64,000 bases of DNA from Strongylocentrotus droebachiensis (Eukaryota > Echinodermata > Echinoidea > Camarodonta > Strongylocentrotidae), in NCBI GenBank assembly GCA_035222895.1, contig JAVYIG010000060.1, forward strand, positions 248,001-312,000, written 5' to 3'. Of this stretch, positions 46,600-57,294 are shown piece by piece. Made by a program: the position numbers and the translations under genes. Under the pieces are notes generated by a model, which saw only the letters and a list, made by a program, of their open reading frames with translations, did not search any database and was not told where the DNA came from. Numbering within the stretch: the first letter of the stretch is position 1; each line of letters opens with the position of its first letter.

Positions 46600-49500
46600 A
46601 CTAGCAGGCTGCCACACTAATTTGTGAGCTCTCAAGTTTGGGTAGAATACTGTATCTTTTTGGAAGTTGTCTTCATTCTTTTATGTATGAGGTGTTGTAT
46701 TACAGCCTTTAGAATAACCTGAACATTTTTTTATTTTGAATTCTGTTTGCATTTCATGTATATTTGTTATTTTGTATATATGTATCTCAAATGGCTACTC
46801 TTGTACATTGGGCTATAGGCCTCACCATCTTACCTATACTGATTCATGGTCTACTGCTTCTTCATTCTGCTGGAGGTGGATTTGACTCTTTTGACCATGG
46901 ACTTGACAATGCAAAGTCATTCTTTGTTATTTGTATACGTGCTTGCCCATCCTTTTCAGCTATGGAAAGATTAGGTAGAGCATACAATGAAGACCAAATT
47001 CTTGATCTCCGTAGACATGATAAGGTTCGATTACCAGAGGGCCTATGGAAAACTATTAGGGATCTTGGTAATTCCTCATGTCCACCAACACACAGAGGGA
47101 AACGTGCTGGAAGGCGTAAGCAGAGAAAAATTAAGACACTTTCTTCCTCTCAGAGAACCCAGCACTGTGGTCAATATGGGGTGAACAGAAGTAATCTCAG
47201 GTACATCGCTAAAACAGCCATTACTCGAGAATCGGACATGTCCTTATGTCTATGGAACGCCCACTCGGTGAGGAACAAGACTCTGGAAATTCATGACCTC
47301 GTGGTTGAAGGTGACATTGACATACTTGTAATTACAGAAACCTGGCTCGATAAGGATGACACGGCAGTCATCAGTGAGTTCTCTCCTCCTGGCTACTCCT
47401 TCCTTAATATTCCTAGAGAAGGTGGTCGTCATGGTGGTATTGGCATTCTGTTAAAGTCAAAGTTAAATCTCAAGCTCAAGGAGATAGACCAGCGACCAAC
47501 TTGAGTATGTATGTATCAAGGACAATCCAAACAATCTGAACATCGTCGCAGTCTACCGGCCACCACCCTCGGCAGCCAATGGGCATACGGTGAATAGATT
47601 TTTAGATGAAATCGACGACTTCTTCAGTAGTTGTGCCATGCTGAATGGACAATCTCTGGTTGTAGGAGACTTCAATATCCACGTCGACGTCGCACAGAAT
47701 AGAGAGAGTCGTCAGTTTCTGAGTTCCATGTCAGCAGCAGGACTCCAGCAGTATGTGACGGGACCTACCCATAGTATGGGTCACACACTTGACTTGGTAA
47801 TGTCTCACTGTGATAGTGATCTTGTATCCAAGTGCTTAGTTATTGATAAAGGACTATCAGATCACTACAATGTTTACTGTACGCTGACGATTGTGAACCA
47901 AGATGTCGAAAAAAGGGTGACAATTACATCTCGGAACTATCGCGAACTTGGCCGGAAGTTCTTTAGCCAAGATCTTCTGAGAGCTTTCGGCGACCTGCCC
48001 GCAGATGATGCTAGTTGTGCAATAGACTCATACAACGATGCTATCAGTTGCGTCCTAGACAATCACTCGCCAGTGTCAACTCGCACGAGGAAACAACGAC
48101 CCTGTGTACCATGGTACGACGCCAAGGTACACGAAGCTAGACAGCTGAGACGGAATCTTGAGCGAAAATGGCGAAAGACACAAGCAGCATGTGATCGTGA
48201 ACTTTTCATCAAGCAGAAGAACTATGTCACTCAGGTTATCCAGACTGCAAAGAAAAGTTTTTACACCGACGCATTTCTAACATCGAATCCCAAATGTCTA
48301 TATACTACCCTCAACTCTCTACTTGGAAGGAAAAATCGGCAATCGCCACACCACGCCGATGATGATCTTCAGTTGAGTTATGACTTTGCGTACTACTTTG
48401 ACGATAAGATCTCCAAAGTTAGACAATCTCTCGATTCCACAACACCAGTAAGTGTTCTGCCCCTGTTCACCGCTCCTCCTCTGGAGGGTGGGCCATCACT
48501 AACTGTGTTTGACCCTGTGAGCGTTAGCGAAATCAAGAAGATTGTCCGACGAGCTGCTACAAAATCCTTTAATATCGACCCACTGCCTACATGGCTTCTG
48601 AAAGACTGCGTCGAAATATTTGAACCTATCATGAGCCAGATTGTGAATTCGTCCATCACTTCCGGTGTTTTTCCAGATAATTTGAAGGAGGCTATCATCT
48701 TCCCTCTGCTGAAGAAGTCATCGCTTGACCACGAGGTCATGAAGAACTATCGTCCGGTATCGAATATCGCCTTCATGTCCAAAGTACTTGAGCTTGCAGT
48801 GTCTACCAGACTTTCGTCGTATCTTGGTGATCATGATCTTCGTGAGCAATTCCAGTCAGCATACAAGCCTTCCAAAAGCACGGAAACTGCCCTGCTTCGT
48901 GTAAAGCAGGACATTCTTCAACAGATTGACCAGAAGAGGGGAGTACTACTTGTGCTACAAGATCTGAGCGCTGCCCTCGATACCATAGATCATTCTATTC
49001 TGCTGTCAAGACTTCACACTGAGTATGGCATAAAGGAGACAGCCCTTCAATGGTTTACATCGTATCTCACTGGACGTTCCTCACGTGTCTCTGTGAAGGG
49101 GAAATATTCTGAAACTCATTACACTAGATACGGCGTTCCGCAAGGCTCAGTACTTGGGCCTCAGCTTTTCACGATGTACATCCGACCTGTTAGAGATATC
49201 ATCAAACGCCATGATCTCCAGTATCATCTTTACACAAATGATACTCAGATTTATTGTAGTTTTGATCCACGCAATCAAGCTAGTCTCGATGAAGCCTGCA
49301 ATAAGTTGGAAACATGTATTGGCGAGTTGAGTCGATGGATGACAAGCAATATGCTGAAACTTAATGAAGACAAATCGGAAATCATCCTTCTGTCATCCAG
49401 CAGACTCCGCCCTTCAGGTGATCTGAGCATGAGCCTGCAGATTGGAAACGCCACTGTTGATCCGTCAACAACTGTTAAAAATATTGGTGTTTATTTTGAC

Positions 49501-50232
49501 CAGACTTTGTCAATGTCGGAACATGTTCGTAGAGTGTGCCAGGTGGCCAATTTCCATATGAGAAACATATGTCATGTGAGAAAGTACCTTACAGGTGAAG
49601 CTTGTAGTCATGCAGTACGTTCTCTAGTTTTGAGCAGGCTTGATCACGGTAATTCCCTTCTGGCAAATGTGAATGCCGGGGATTTAAAAAGACTGCAAAA
49701 AATCCCAAATCGAGCAGCTCGTCTGGTGCTTGGTGCAAAGAAAAGAGAGCCAAGTGCTCCTCTGTTGAAGCAACTACACTGGCTTCCCATCAAACAACGA
49801 ATTGAATTCAAACTAGCACTTTTAGTGTACAAGTGCTTAATGCATTCTGCTCCACACTATCTGTCTATCATGCTTACTACTCCTCCAGTTTCCAGATACC
49901 ATCTGCGTTCACGGAACGATCAGACACTATAACTGATCCCACGCACCAACACCAAGGCAGCCGAACGCTCATTCTCTTATGCTGGACCATCCACCTGGAA
50001 CACTCTACCACAACACCTCCGCCTATGTAGTACAGAAGACACTTTCAAAAAGAAACTTAAAACCCAACTCTTTCCATCTTGAATCCATAATGTACATTTT
50101 GAGTAGCTAAATTTTCTTTTTGTTCATAATATCTTAATTACTGTTCCTTATTTTATTGTTATGATTTGTATGTTTCTTTTCTGTTGTATAGCGCTCTGAT
50201 CAGTTTGTCTGTAGTAGCGCTCAATAAGAAGA

Positions 50233-50262
<30 letters not shown>
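46600..50262 (+). mobile_element. Near full-length L2-like LINE
   Basis: A single element contains an N-terminal basic region, endonuclease, RT and a 3' UTR. It ends in an (ATT)n run at 50236-50262 after TAGCGCTCAATAAGAAG, the usual kind of 3' end for L2/CR1 LINEs. The 5' boundary is not sharply visible. It is by far the best-preserved LINE in the window. Confidence 0.8.
46764..50082 (+). pseudogene. L2-like LINE ORF2: endonuclease plus reverse transcriptase, three lesions
   Basis: The frame from 46764 has a basic segment (RGKRAGRRKQRKIKT) and then the endonuclease: SLCLWNAHSVRNK, ITETWLDKDD, GGRHGGIGILLKS. A small indel near 47500 shifts the frame at the EYVCIKDNPNNLNIVAVYRP block. From there (47503) it runs open to 49932: VVGDFNIH, SDHY, then RT with YRPVSNIAFMSKVLE, STETALLRVK, LSAALDTIDHSIL, YGVPQGSVLGPQLF, LYTNDTQIY, WMTSNMLKLNEDKSE and the thumb. 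TAA at 49930 interrupts, but the same frame continues as LIPRTNTKAAERSFSYAGPS to a natural stop at 50080-50082. The RT box is YTND instead of YADD, and FDT is LDT. The conserved C-terminus shows the stop is a recent nonsense mutation. Not functional as it stands. Confidence 0.88.
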
Positions 50263-50263
<1 letters not shown>

Positions 50264-51120
50264 GACCAAGCAATTCAATTTAACGGGAGCGAAGGAAAAG
50301 TTGTCGCTGGCTAAGGATGTTATCTCTTGCGTGTTTTATTATTTACCTTGTTAACATGTTAAACTCGAAGTTAAACGATACATTAATTTTTAATTTGGAT
50401 ATTGTCGGTATTGTGTGATGGTGCGCCCCCTCAATATGAGACAAAACATACTTAAATGTTAAACAATTATATCTGACTTCCTAAAACATTGAAATGCCTG
50501 ATTTGGCGTAATTTACTGTATTTCTTGGTGGAAGAAGCATTCTAGTTTCTCTGCACTAATATCGTCGACGACAATTGTAGTTGTAAAATTTAAGTTAAAG
50601 ATGTTTAGATATGAATTTCAGTTTGTCTTAAATGGTTGATCCTCTTTATGCAATAGACAATTATGTATATTTGTAAATCTACCTCAGTTAACTTCATCTA
50701 AAAAAAAAATCAAAATGAAACCCATACAAAATGGACAGGGCCTAGCATAAGAAATAAAGAGAAAGGGGACAGAGAACTGCATCTTGATCCAGTTTTGCTC
50801 CATTTTAAGTTGATGGTATTGGATTTGGTTTATATCTTTAACTAATTTACCAAATTCGAAACGAAAGTATTCTACGCATCAAGTGTTTCATGAATGTAAA
50901 GCCTCTCTAAAGTCCCCCCCCCCGCCCCCCAGGGGGTTGACCCACACCAAAACAAAATCATTTTAATTTTACTATGAAGTAGCAGAGGGTGAAATTTTAC
51001 ATTAAATTCTACAAGGATTCTCACAATAAATTTGTTTGAAGAGGAATATTGATGAAAAAATACAAACAATAGCTTTGTTTGCGTATTACAAGCTGAATCC
51101 AGTGCCCTTAAAACAAAACT
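50263..51120. other. Unassigned AT-rich interval
   Basis: No coding frame or clear repeat apart from a C-rich stretch near 50915. Nothing diagnostic seen. Confidence 0.4.
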
Positions 51121-51260
51121 GTCCGCGGGGGGGGGGGGGGGGTAACTCTACGGGGGTTAATTGTCCTTAGGTGGTCGTTGTCCTCGGGGGGTAATTGTCC
51201 TTGGGGTAGTTTTCCGGTGAGTAATGTTCCGGGGGTGATTGTCCAGGGGGTAATTGTCCT
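51121..51260 (+). repeat. G-rich minisatellite, stand-alone copy
   Basis: Repeats of 15-22 bp of the form GGGGGTAATTGTCCTCG open with a G-run of about 16 and end in CCAGGGGGTAATTGTCCT. This is the same family as the foldback element arrays at 53411-57294. Confidence 0.85.
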
Positions 51261-51837
51261 AAAACCCCATTGCCACATGATACAGATAAAGATTACAGGA
51301 CTGGATTTTTTTTCTATCGATTTGAAAAATTAAGATAACAAAAAATTGACTATAGTATGTCTGGTAAAATCTAATATTTATTTATTAAATTTACGTTTTC
51401 ATCACATTTATCTGGTAAGCATTTAACAATATTTTCCGACTTTGTTCTACTTTTATATAATTCTTGTTTATTCTGATAATATTTTTTTTGCCCGCAATAA
51501 TCAGGAATAATGTATACTAAATGAAAAAGTAGTGTAATTTTGTGTTTCTAGTCCAGTAAACTTTTGTAGTACAAAACAACCCAGTCGTAAGCCAAACGAG
51601 ATGCATATGTTGCATTAACCATATGGGGCCCAGCCGACTGTGCGGTAAAGATCGATATTAGCGAGTTTTCGCTCAAGGACGGACATACCTTCTACGACGC
51701 GGGAGCACTCATGATCAGGGCCGCGCACATAGACCACTCTGGTTACAATAAGCGGTTTCGCTCTTCGGTGAATGCGGACGTAAAATTACAGGGTAGCTGA
51801 CCTCATCACAGCTTGGGAATATCCCTCTCCCTCAAAC

Positions 51838-52026
51838 ATGGCGAATTTACATCGAGTGCAAGATGCAGTTATTGCAGCCTATGCTCTCGAGTCTCGACGT
51901 TATAGATGATGTTGATTTCATTTTTCTGATGAATATCAACACATCTAACAACCTTGACTTCCAACATGATGGTGGTCACTTTGAGTTAGACGATTTCAAC
52001 GATGATGAGTGTAGAAGCTATTTCAG
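51838..52026 (+). pseudogene. Orphan first exon of a Harbinger-type transposase
   Basis: An ATG at 51838 opens MANLHRVQDAVIAAYALESR. A frameshift then gives DDVDFIFLMN and NLDFQHDGGHFELDDFNDDE followed by CRSYFR. The exon stops at AG/GTAAGA (donor at 52027). The NLDF-H-x-F-LDxxxDxECRxxFR pattern is the N-terminal region of PIF/Harbinger (HARBI1-like) transposases. The nuclease exons are absent: within about 75 bp of the donor the sequence becomes an inverted satellite fragment. No matching TIRs were found nearby. Confidence 0.6.
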
Positions 52027-52099
52027 GTAAGACCCTAGTCTATTATTACTATAGGCCTACTAGCCCCATGGGAATGGAATATTTCAGTATTTGTATTGA

Positions 52100-53345
52100 A
52101 TATAGATCCTACAAACTTCTAACAAATTTATCTGGATAGTCTTAGAGATGTTCTTTTATCTGCGACATATAACCTGCCCTTCAAAATGCCATCTTCGTAC
52201 TCGAAATTTAAATCTTAAACCGACTCTGTCAAAAATCTTTAAAATTCTTGAAAAATTGACCCCAACAATTCTAAAACTGCCATAACTTTCTCATATAAAT
52301 TCCGTTTTGTTTTTAAATCTCACAGTATCTTTGCCAAATCATGCCAAATTTCACGCTCCAATACCTATGCACAAAATAAATAGCGCCCTCTCAAGTTCTG
52401 GGAATTGGCTTTCTTTCTGTGGCCATATCTCTATTGTGTCTTTGCAAACCCGTACCCTTTTTGGATTTTTATGCAATTTTTAAGAAAATTAAGAAATAAC
52501 TGAAACTTGCTCTAACATTACGATCATTATGCCTACGTCAATGAAACTTGGCTTACACATGTATCTATATACGTGACAACTGTCTGCTAAGTTTAGTAAA
52601 ATTCAATTATGTCAGCGCAAAGTAATCGCCCAAAATGAAGAATTTACTATGCATTACGTAATAGCGCGTTAAATGCGTGCAGTACATTGCACGCAAATGA
52701 CAATGGTGTCAAACTGACTGCAATTATGTGCCCTTTCGAATGATACCAAGTATGGTATATGTTAACACAGAAGATTGTGAGCAAATGGCAATTGAACAAA
52801 GGCCACGTTCCGAATTCCGCCGAGTTTCCACCCGATTATAACACGTATCGGCTATGACGTCATTTTTTAGACTGCTTTTCGCCCCTTAAACATCCCCTTT
52901 TTTCCTTGAAAATTTACAGTGACATTCCTAGTTGTAATACGCAGGGCACCCTGAGGCCAGATTTTTTAAATTGGTCAAGGGGGCCATTTAGGACGCCATT
53001 TTGTCCTATACATTTTGTTTGCATCACGTGTTTTGATAGGATTATCAAATAAAAAAAGAGAGTGGTTTACAATAACAACCATGACATTCTCTATCCAATG
53101 ATACCAAATACGTTCCATGAATTGACATAAAGAGAGAAAAAAGAAATTAAGTCCGGTCATAATACAGATCCTGTATGTTTTCCGCCCATGCATTACACGC
53201 AATGTCTAGGGGGCAAATCAGGTTCACGTTTTTGGACCCCAGAACGATCTTTATTTTTCTTGAAATTTTACAGGCACTTTCTAAGTGGCCAAGTGCAGAG
53301 CATCTTGAAGCTGGATTTTTAAAAATCGGTCGAGCATGACACTAA
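52100..53345 (-). repeat. Inverted, isolated copy of the 5-22 kb satellite unit
   Basis: Read on the minus strand it runs from the GATCGTTCTGGG segment through TGACGTCA (about 52855), CGGCGGAATTCG, GCGCAATGTACTGCACGC-like text and GGCCACAGAAAGAAAGCC to TTAGAAGTTTGTAGGATC. It lacks both the ACTAG start and the hairpin tail. At its beginning (53270-53345) it keeps about 70 bp that are missing from the type A array units. Confidence 0.88.
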
Positions 53346-53410
53346 AAGCTATTTCATACTCTATTTAACTAGTCCGAAAGATGCTCTTTCGTTTGACATG
53401 TAAAAACTGT

Positions 53411-53535
53411 ATCAGGACAATTACCCCCTGGGCAATCACCCCCCGGAAAATCCCCCCCGAAAAATTACCCCCCGGAGAATTACCCCCCGAGGACAACTAA
53501 CCCCCGGGGACAATTACCCCCCCCCCCCCACTACT
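53411..53535 (-). repeat. Foldback minisatellite, left block, part 1
   Basis: Repeats of GGACAATTACCCCCCGA and variants. Interrupted by the SINE that follows. Confidence 0.85.
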
Positions 53536-53780
53536 GGGTATGGTGGCTCAGTGGTTAGAGCGCCCGCCAAATGAACGGGAAGTCGTGGGTTCAAACCCCG
53601 GCCGAGTCATACCATAGACTTATAACAATGGGCCATTCTGCATTCTAGCTAGGCGCTCAGTAAATTAGATTGGAGAAGGGTAGCAATAACATATTATGTT
53701 ATGCAGGGTCCACTGGAAGAGCAGTTTTATAACTGAAGTTGCTACCCTGGGTAAATAAAACGTTATTATTATTATTATTA
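53536..53780 (+). mobile_element. tRNA-derived SINE inside the foldback minisatellite
   Basis: The head GGTATGGTGGCTCAGTGGTT, with an intact A box, and the B box GGGTTCAAACC are followed by GGCCGAGTCATACC, which can pair with the start as an acceptor stem. The body contains CTAGGCGCTCAGTAAATT and CAGGGTCCACTGGAAGAGC. It ends AAATAAAACG(TTATTA)n. This organisation matches SINE families that I associate with echinoderms. The anticodon arm is degenerate, so it is not a tRNA gene. Confidence 0.9.
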
Positions 53781-53881
53781 CCCTCGAGGACAACTATCCC
53801 CCAGGAAAACTACCCCCGAGGACAATTATCCCCCGAGGACAACTACCCCTCCCCCCTTCGAGGACAACCCCCCCCAGGACA
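53781..53881 (-). repeat. Foldback minisatellite, left block, part 2
   Basis: Repeats of GAGGACAACTACCCCC and close variants between the SINE and the next MITE. Confidence 0.85.
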
Positions 53882-53883
53882 AT

Positions 53884-54336
53884 AGGGACTTTTAGAATGA
53901 GTGGACGAGAACACGACGAACGCCGACTGATCATGCGTGTCAACGTACTCAACTGCCAATGTTGACTACAATTAGAAATCTTAGATTGCACTCGACGATA
54001 AACATGTATGCAGGAAGTAGCACTATGAACATGACGGACAAAAGAACATCCCTTCACTGCTATTATGTAAAAATGTGTAGAACAGGTGAATATGCATGTG
54101 ACACCTGTTCTACACATTTTTACATAATAGTAGGGAAGGGATCGATGTTCCTTTGTCTACCTAAGGAACTGTATATTTTATGCGCACGCGGCATACTAGT
54201 ACCGTACTAGATTTAGGAAAATCAAGGTTGACGCATTCTCGATCGCCGACTGAGACGACGTGACGCATGCGCAGTGCCTTAAAATGACGTCACACGTTGC
54301 AGTCAAAGCTGTGGACGTGCAAATCTAAAAGTCCCT
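53884..54336. mobile_element. 453-bp foldback MITE with AT flanks
   Basis: The ends are AGGGACTTTTAGA and, reverse complemented, AGGGACTTTTAGATTTGC. It is flanked by AT (53882-53883 and 54337-54338). Removing it restores the minisatellite phrase GGACAATTACC, so the 2-bp AT duplication is credible (TA is an alternative reading). The whole element folds on itself around a perfect 29-bp hairpin at 54060-54130. Non-coding. Confidence 0.8.
54060..54130. repeat. Perfect 29-bp inverted repeat with 13-nt loop
   Basis: The arm at 54060-54088 (CTATTATGTAAAAATGTGTA then GAACAGGTG) is exactly complementary to 54102-54130. Pairing continues imperfectly outward for at least 25 bp. The transcript would be a pre-miRNA-like hairpin. 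Confidence 0.92.
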
Positions 54337-54338
54337 AT

Positions 54339-54387
54339 TACCCCCCGGAGGGCAACTACCCCCAATGACAATCACCCCGAGGAATTT
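54339..54387 (-). repeat. Foldback minisatellite, left block, part 3
   Basis: ACCCCCCGGAGGGCAACTAC and related repeats, ending at the start of the unique left arm. Confidence 0.75.
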
Positions 54388-55025
54388 AAAACACTGTGAC
54401 GTATAACGCAAGCTTCTCTCCAAATAGCTATTTATACAGAAAATTGCATAAACCTTCATTTTCTTTGTTATTTCAGTCTTTTCAAATTATTCTATTCGAT
54501 ATGGGGGGTGGAGGTTGCCCAATTCCTCTCTAGTTTTGCTACCGAGTAAAGAATAGAAATGACATTTCTTAGAAATTGAACAATACATTGCGCGCAGATG
54601 AGTACGCGTTACGGCCTCTCTCACCATCAATGGCACAACAAAGAAATTAGGATATAAGATTTCCTTTATGCATCCTCTGTAACTTTTTTAATCAGTTGAT
54701 CGTGTATTTGTCTTTGTATGTATAATGGGCCCTCATCCATGCCATGATCCATAATTAAGGTTTTCTTCACGTTTTCTATTTATTTATGTTGGCATGCTGA
54801 AGTATAATATGTTTTCGTGTACGTTAAATTATTTTGAAATAGAAATTGCCTTCAAGTTATATGTACGGTGCCATGTCAAAAGAAAATAAATATCCGCTCT
54901 TTGGTAATTCATCTCATTTGATTGTGTAACTCCAAAAACGGTTAAAATATGTAATTACATGAGAAAATAAAATTGTGAAGATACTAGAGTGTCAGCTCGC
55001 TGACAATATTTTGACAGAAAGGCAA
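54388..55025. repeat. Foldback element, left arm
   Basis: Non-coding arm, reverse complementary to 56010-56990. It lacks the TTAA MITE present in the right arm and so provides its empty site (near 54825). Confidence 0.8.
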
Positions 55026-55593
55026 ATAAGGGCAACGAGAGGCCTGAATATCCTCATATTCGTGTATCAAGGTCATGACCGAATATATCACTTTTTTAGT
55101 TATGTCAGTACATTCGGCGGCAAGGTGCCCGCATACAGTACTTTAAATAGTTTCTAGTGTGTGGATTACAAAATAATTTTTTACCAGTTAGAAAATGTCT
55201 TCTCCTTTTTATTCTTAAATGTGCCCATACGTGTGTGCATAGCACTTGACGAGAGCCAGAGCAAAATTAATAGTCTGTAAAGACTTTGGGATTTGGGAGA
55301 AAATTTTCATTTCGTAAGAGGGTACCGTTACTAACAAAAAGTTAAAATAACGCTGCTCCAGAGAAATGAATTTCTATGCATGTTGAAAAGCGCTGGATAA
55401 TTACCTAAAACTTACAACCTTCGTGGAAATTAGCAACCACACTGGTGTTGCATACATTAAAATAAAAGGGAAATGTGTAGTAATGAGGAAGACAACGTGC
55501 TATAGTATTTGAAAGAATATGAGTTCATGCAGGGGATCCTATGGGCTCGTAGCCATCTCTCAATGTGTCAGATCGCCTTTTGCTATTGAATCC
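55026..55593. other. Central unique spacer of the foldback element
   Basis: No coding frame of note and no match to other parts of the window. Confidence 0.4.
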
Positions 55594-55987
55594 TGATTGT
55601 CCACGGGGGTAGCTGTCCTCAGGGGATAATTTTCATCGGGGGGAATTGTCCTCGGGGGGGAATTATCATCGGGGGGTAGTTGTCCTTGGGGAGTAATTGT
55701 CCACGGAGGTAATTGTCTTCGGGGGTAGTTGTCATCGGGTGGTTATTGTCCTCGGGGGGGGGGGGGGGTAATTGTCCTAGGGGGTAATTGTCCTCGAGGG
55801 TAATTGTCCTAGGGGTAATTGACGTCGGGGGGTTAAATTTCCGGGGGGTAGTTGTCCTCGGGGGGTAATTGTCCTCAGGGGGTAATTCTCTGGAGCGTAA
55901 TTTTCCGGGGGGTAATTGTCCTTGGGGGGTAATTATCCTCGGGGGTGATTCTCCAGGGGGTAATATTCCAGGGGGTAATTGTCCTAG
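55594..55987 (+). repeat. Foldback minisatellite, central block
   Basis: About 20 repeats of GGGGGTAATTGTCCTCG and variants, with one G-run of about 14 near 55755. Long Pro/Thr-rich frames on the minus strand come from the repeat. Confidence 0.88.
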
Positions 55988-56009
55988 AACCAAAGATATA
56001 ATTTATATT

Positions 56010-56990
56010 CGGGCGTCTTGCTGTCAAAATATTATCAGCGAGCAAGGAAGAAGACACTTTATCTTTAAAAGTATATATATCATGTAATTACATACTATAA
56101 CCGTTTCGTTTTTCACAAAATAAACGTTTTCTAAATGTAACTAGCATTCTCTTGCGGCACCCTGGTTGAAAAACGCTGCGCTTGAGTTACATAATCAAAT
56201 GAGATGAATTACCAGAGAGCGGATATTTATTTTCTTTTGACATGGCATCGTATATATAACTTAAAGGCAACTTTTATTTAACTCATAGCCTACCATAAGG
56301 CTGCTAGCACGCTATTGTTAAGGTGCAATGTACACGCTAGCAAGCTATTGCTCCTCCGCTTCTTGCATGTCTGCACGCATAGGTAATAGCAGTTATTGTT
56401 CATGCCCATTGGACTGTGCCTAGTGTTTTACACGTGCTATTCATAGAACCATCGCGTTAATAGGATTATCTCCAAAGCAATCTGGCACATGGGGATTTGA
56501 GGCTTGGCCCGTGGGGATTAGCCCTGTGGCAGGATAACAGTTAAAACTAATTTACCGTACAAGAAAACATATTATACTTCCGCTTCACGACAGAAATATA
56601 AAGATAACGTGAGCAAAACCTTAATTTTGTATCATGGATGAGGGCCTATTCTACATACAAAGACAAACATACTATCAGCTAATTAAAACAAGTTGCAAAG
56701 GATGCATTAATGAAATCTTACATCTTAATTTCTTTGTTGAGCCAATGTTGGTAAAAGAGGCTGTAACGCGTACTCATCTGCGCGAAATGTATAGTTCAAT
56801 TTCTAAGAAACTTAAGGAATATAATTAATGTTCTTTACTCGGTGGCAAAAAAACGAGGGGGGGGGGGTGGGCAACCTGCAGCCCCCCCCCCACCTCGAAT
56901 TGAATTTATAAATAACTAAGAAAATAACAGTTTATGACATTTTATGTAAATAGCAATTTGGAGAGAAGCTCGCATTATCCGTCACATTAT
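56010..56990. repeat. Foldback element, right arm
   Basis: Reverse complement of the left arm, enlarged by the TTAA MITE (56282-56540) and by roughly 90 bp near 56110-56190 that have no counterpart on the left. Confidence 0.8.
56282..56540. mobile_element. 259-bp TTAA MITE, relative of 28805-29009
   Basis: It is flanked by TTAA at 56278-56281 and 56541-56544. The TIRs are CTCATAGCCTACCATAAGGC and, reverse complemented, CTGTTATCCTGCCACAGGGC. The interior shares CATGCCCATTGGACTGTGCC and GGGGATTAGCCCTGTGGCAG with the copy at 28805 and is about 50 bp longer. Confidence 0.85.
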
Positions 56991-56999
56991 GACAAATTT

Positions 57000-57294
57000 C
57001 TTGGGGGTGATTGTGTCGGGGGGGGGGGGTAGTTGTCCTCGGGGGTAATTGTCCTCGGGATAATTGTCCACGGCGGTAGTTGTCCTCGGGGGTAGTTGTC
57101 CTCGGGGGTAGTTCTCCTCGGGGGTATTTGTCCTCAGGGGTAATTGTCCGGTGGTAATTTTCCTGAGGGGTTATTGTCCTTGGGCGGCAATTCACCGGGG
57201 GTAATTTTCCGGGGGGTGATTGTCCTTGGGGGTAAGTTTTCGGGGGTGTGATTTACCGGGGGGGGGTGATTGCCCAGGGGGTAGTTTTCCTGAT
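57000..57294 (+). repeat. Foldback minisatellite, right block
   Basis: About 15 repeats of GGGGGTAGTTGTCCTCG type, ending CCCAGGGGGTAGTTTTCCTG at the right terminus. Confidence 0.88.

Larger units (their letters stand above)
53411..57294. mobile_element. Foldback-type element with long minisatellite-ended inverted repeats
   Basis: The left end ATCAGGACAATTACCCCCTG and the right end, reverse complemented, ATCAGGAAAACTACCCCCTG start inverted repeats that extend through a G/C minisatellite into unique arms. The left arm is about 54388-55025 and the right arm about 56010-56990. The arms match in reverse complement over more than 600 bp, including GAGCTTCTCTCCAAAT-type text near the outer end and the stretch around GCTCGCTGACAATATTTTGAC near the inner end. 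A third minisatellite block lies in the centre (55594-55987). This is the layout of foldback (FB-like) transposons. No transposase is seen. It carries three nested insertions. Confidence 0.8.

Noticed and set aside
53540-53615. Functional tRNA gene.
   Set aside because: The anticodon stem is degenerate, and a SINE body with an ATT tail follows.
55619-55993. Pro/Thr-rich 124-codon frame on the minus strand.
   Set aside because: It is a translation of the foldback minisatellite; similar frames arise at the other blocks.
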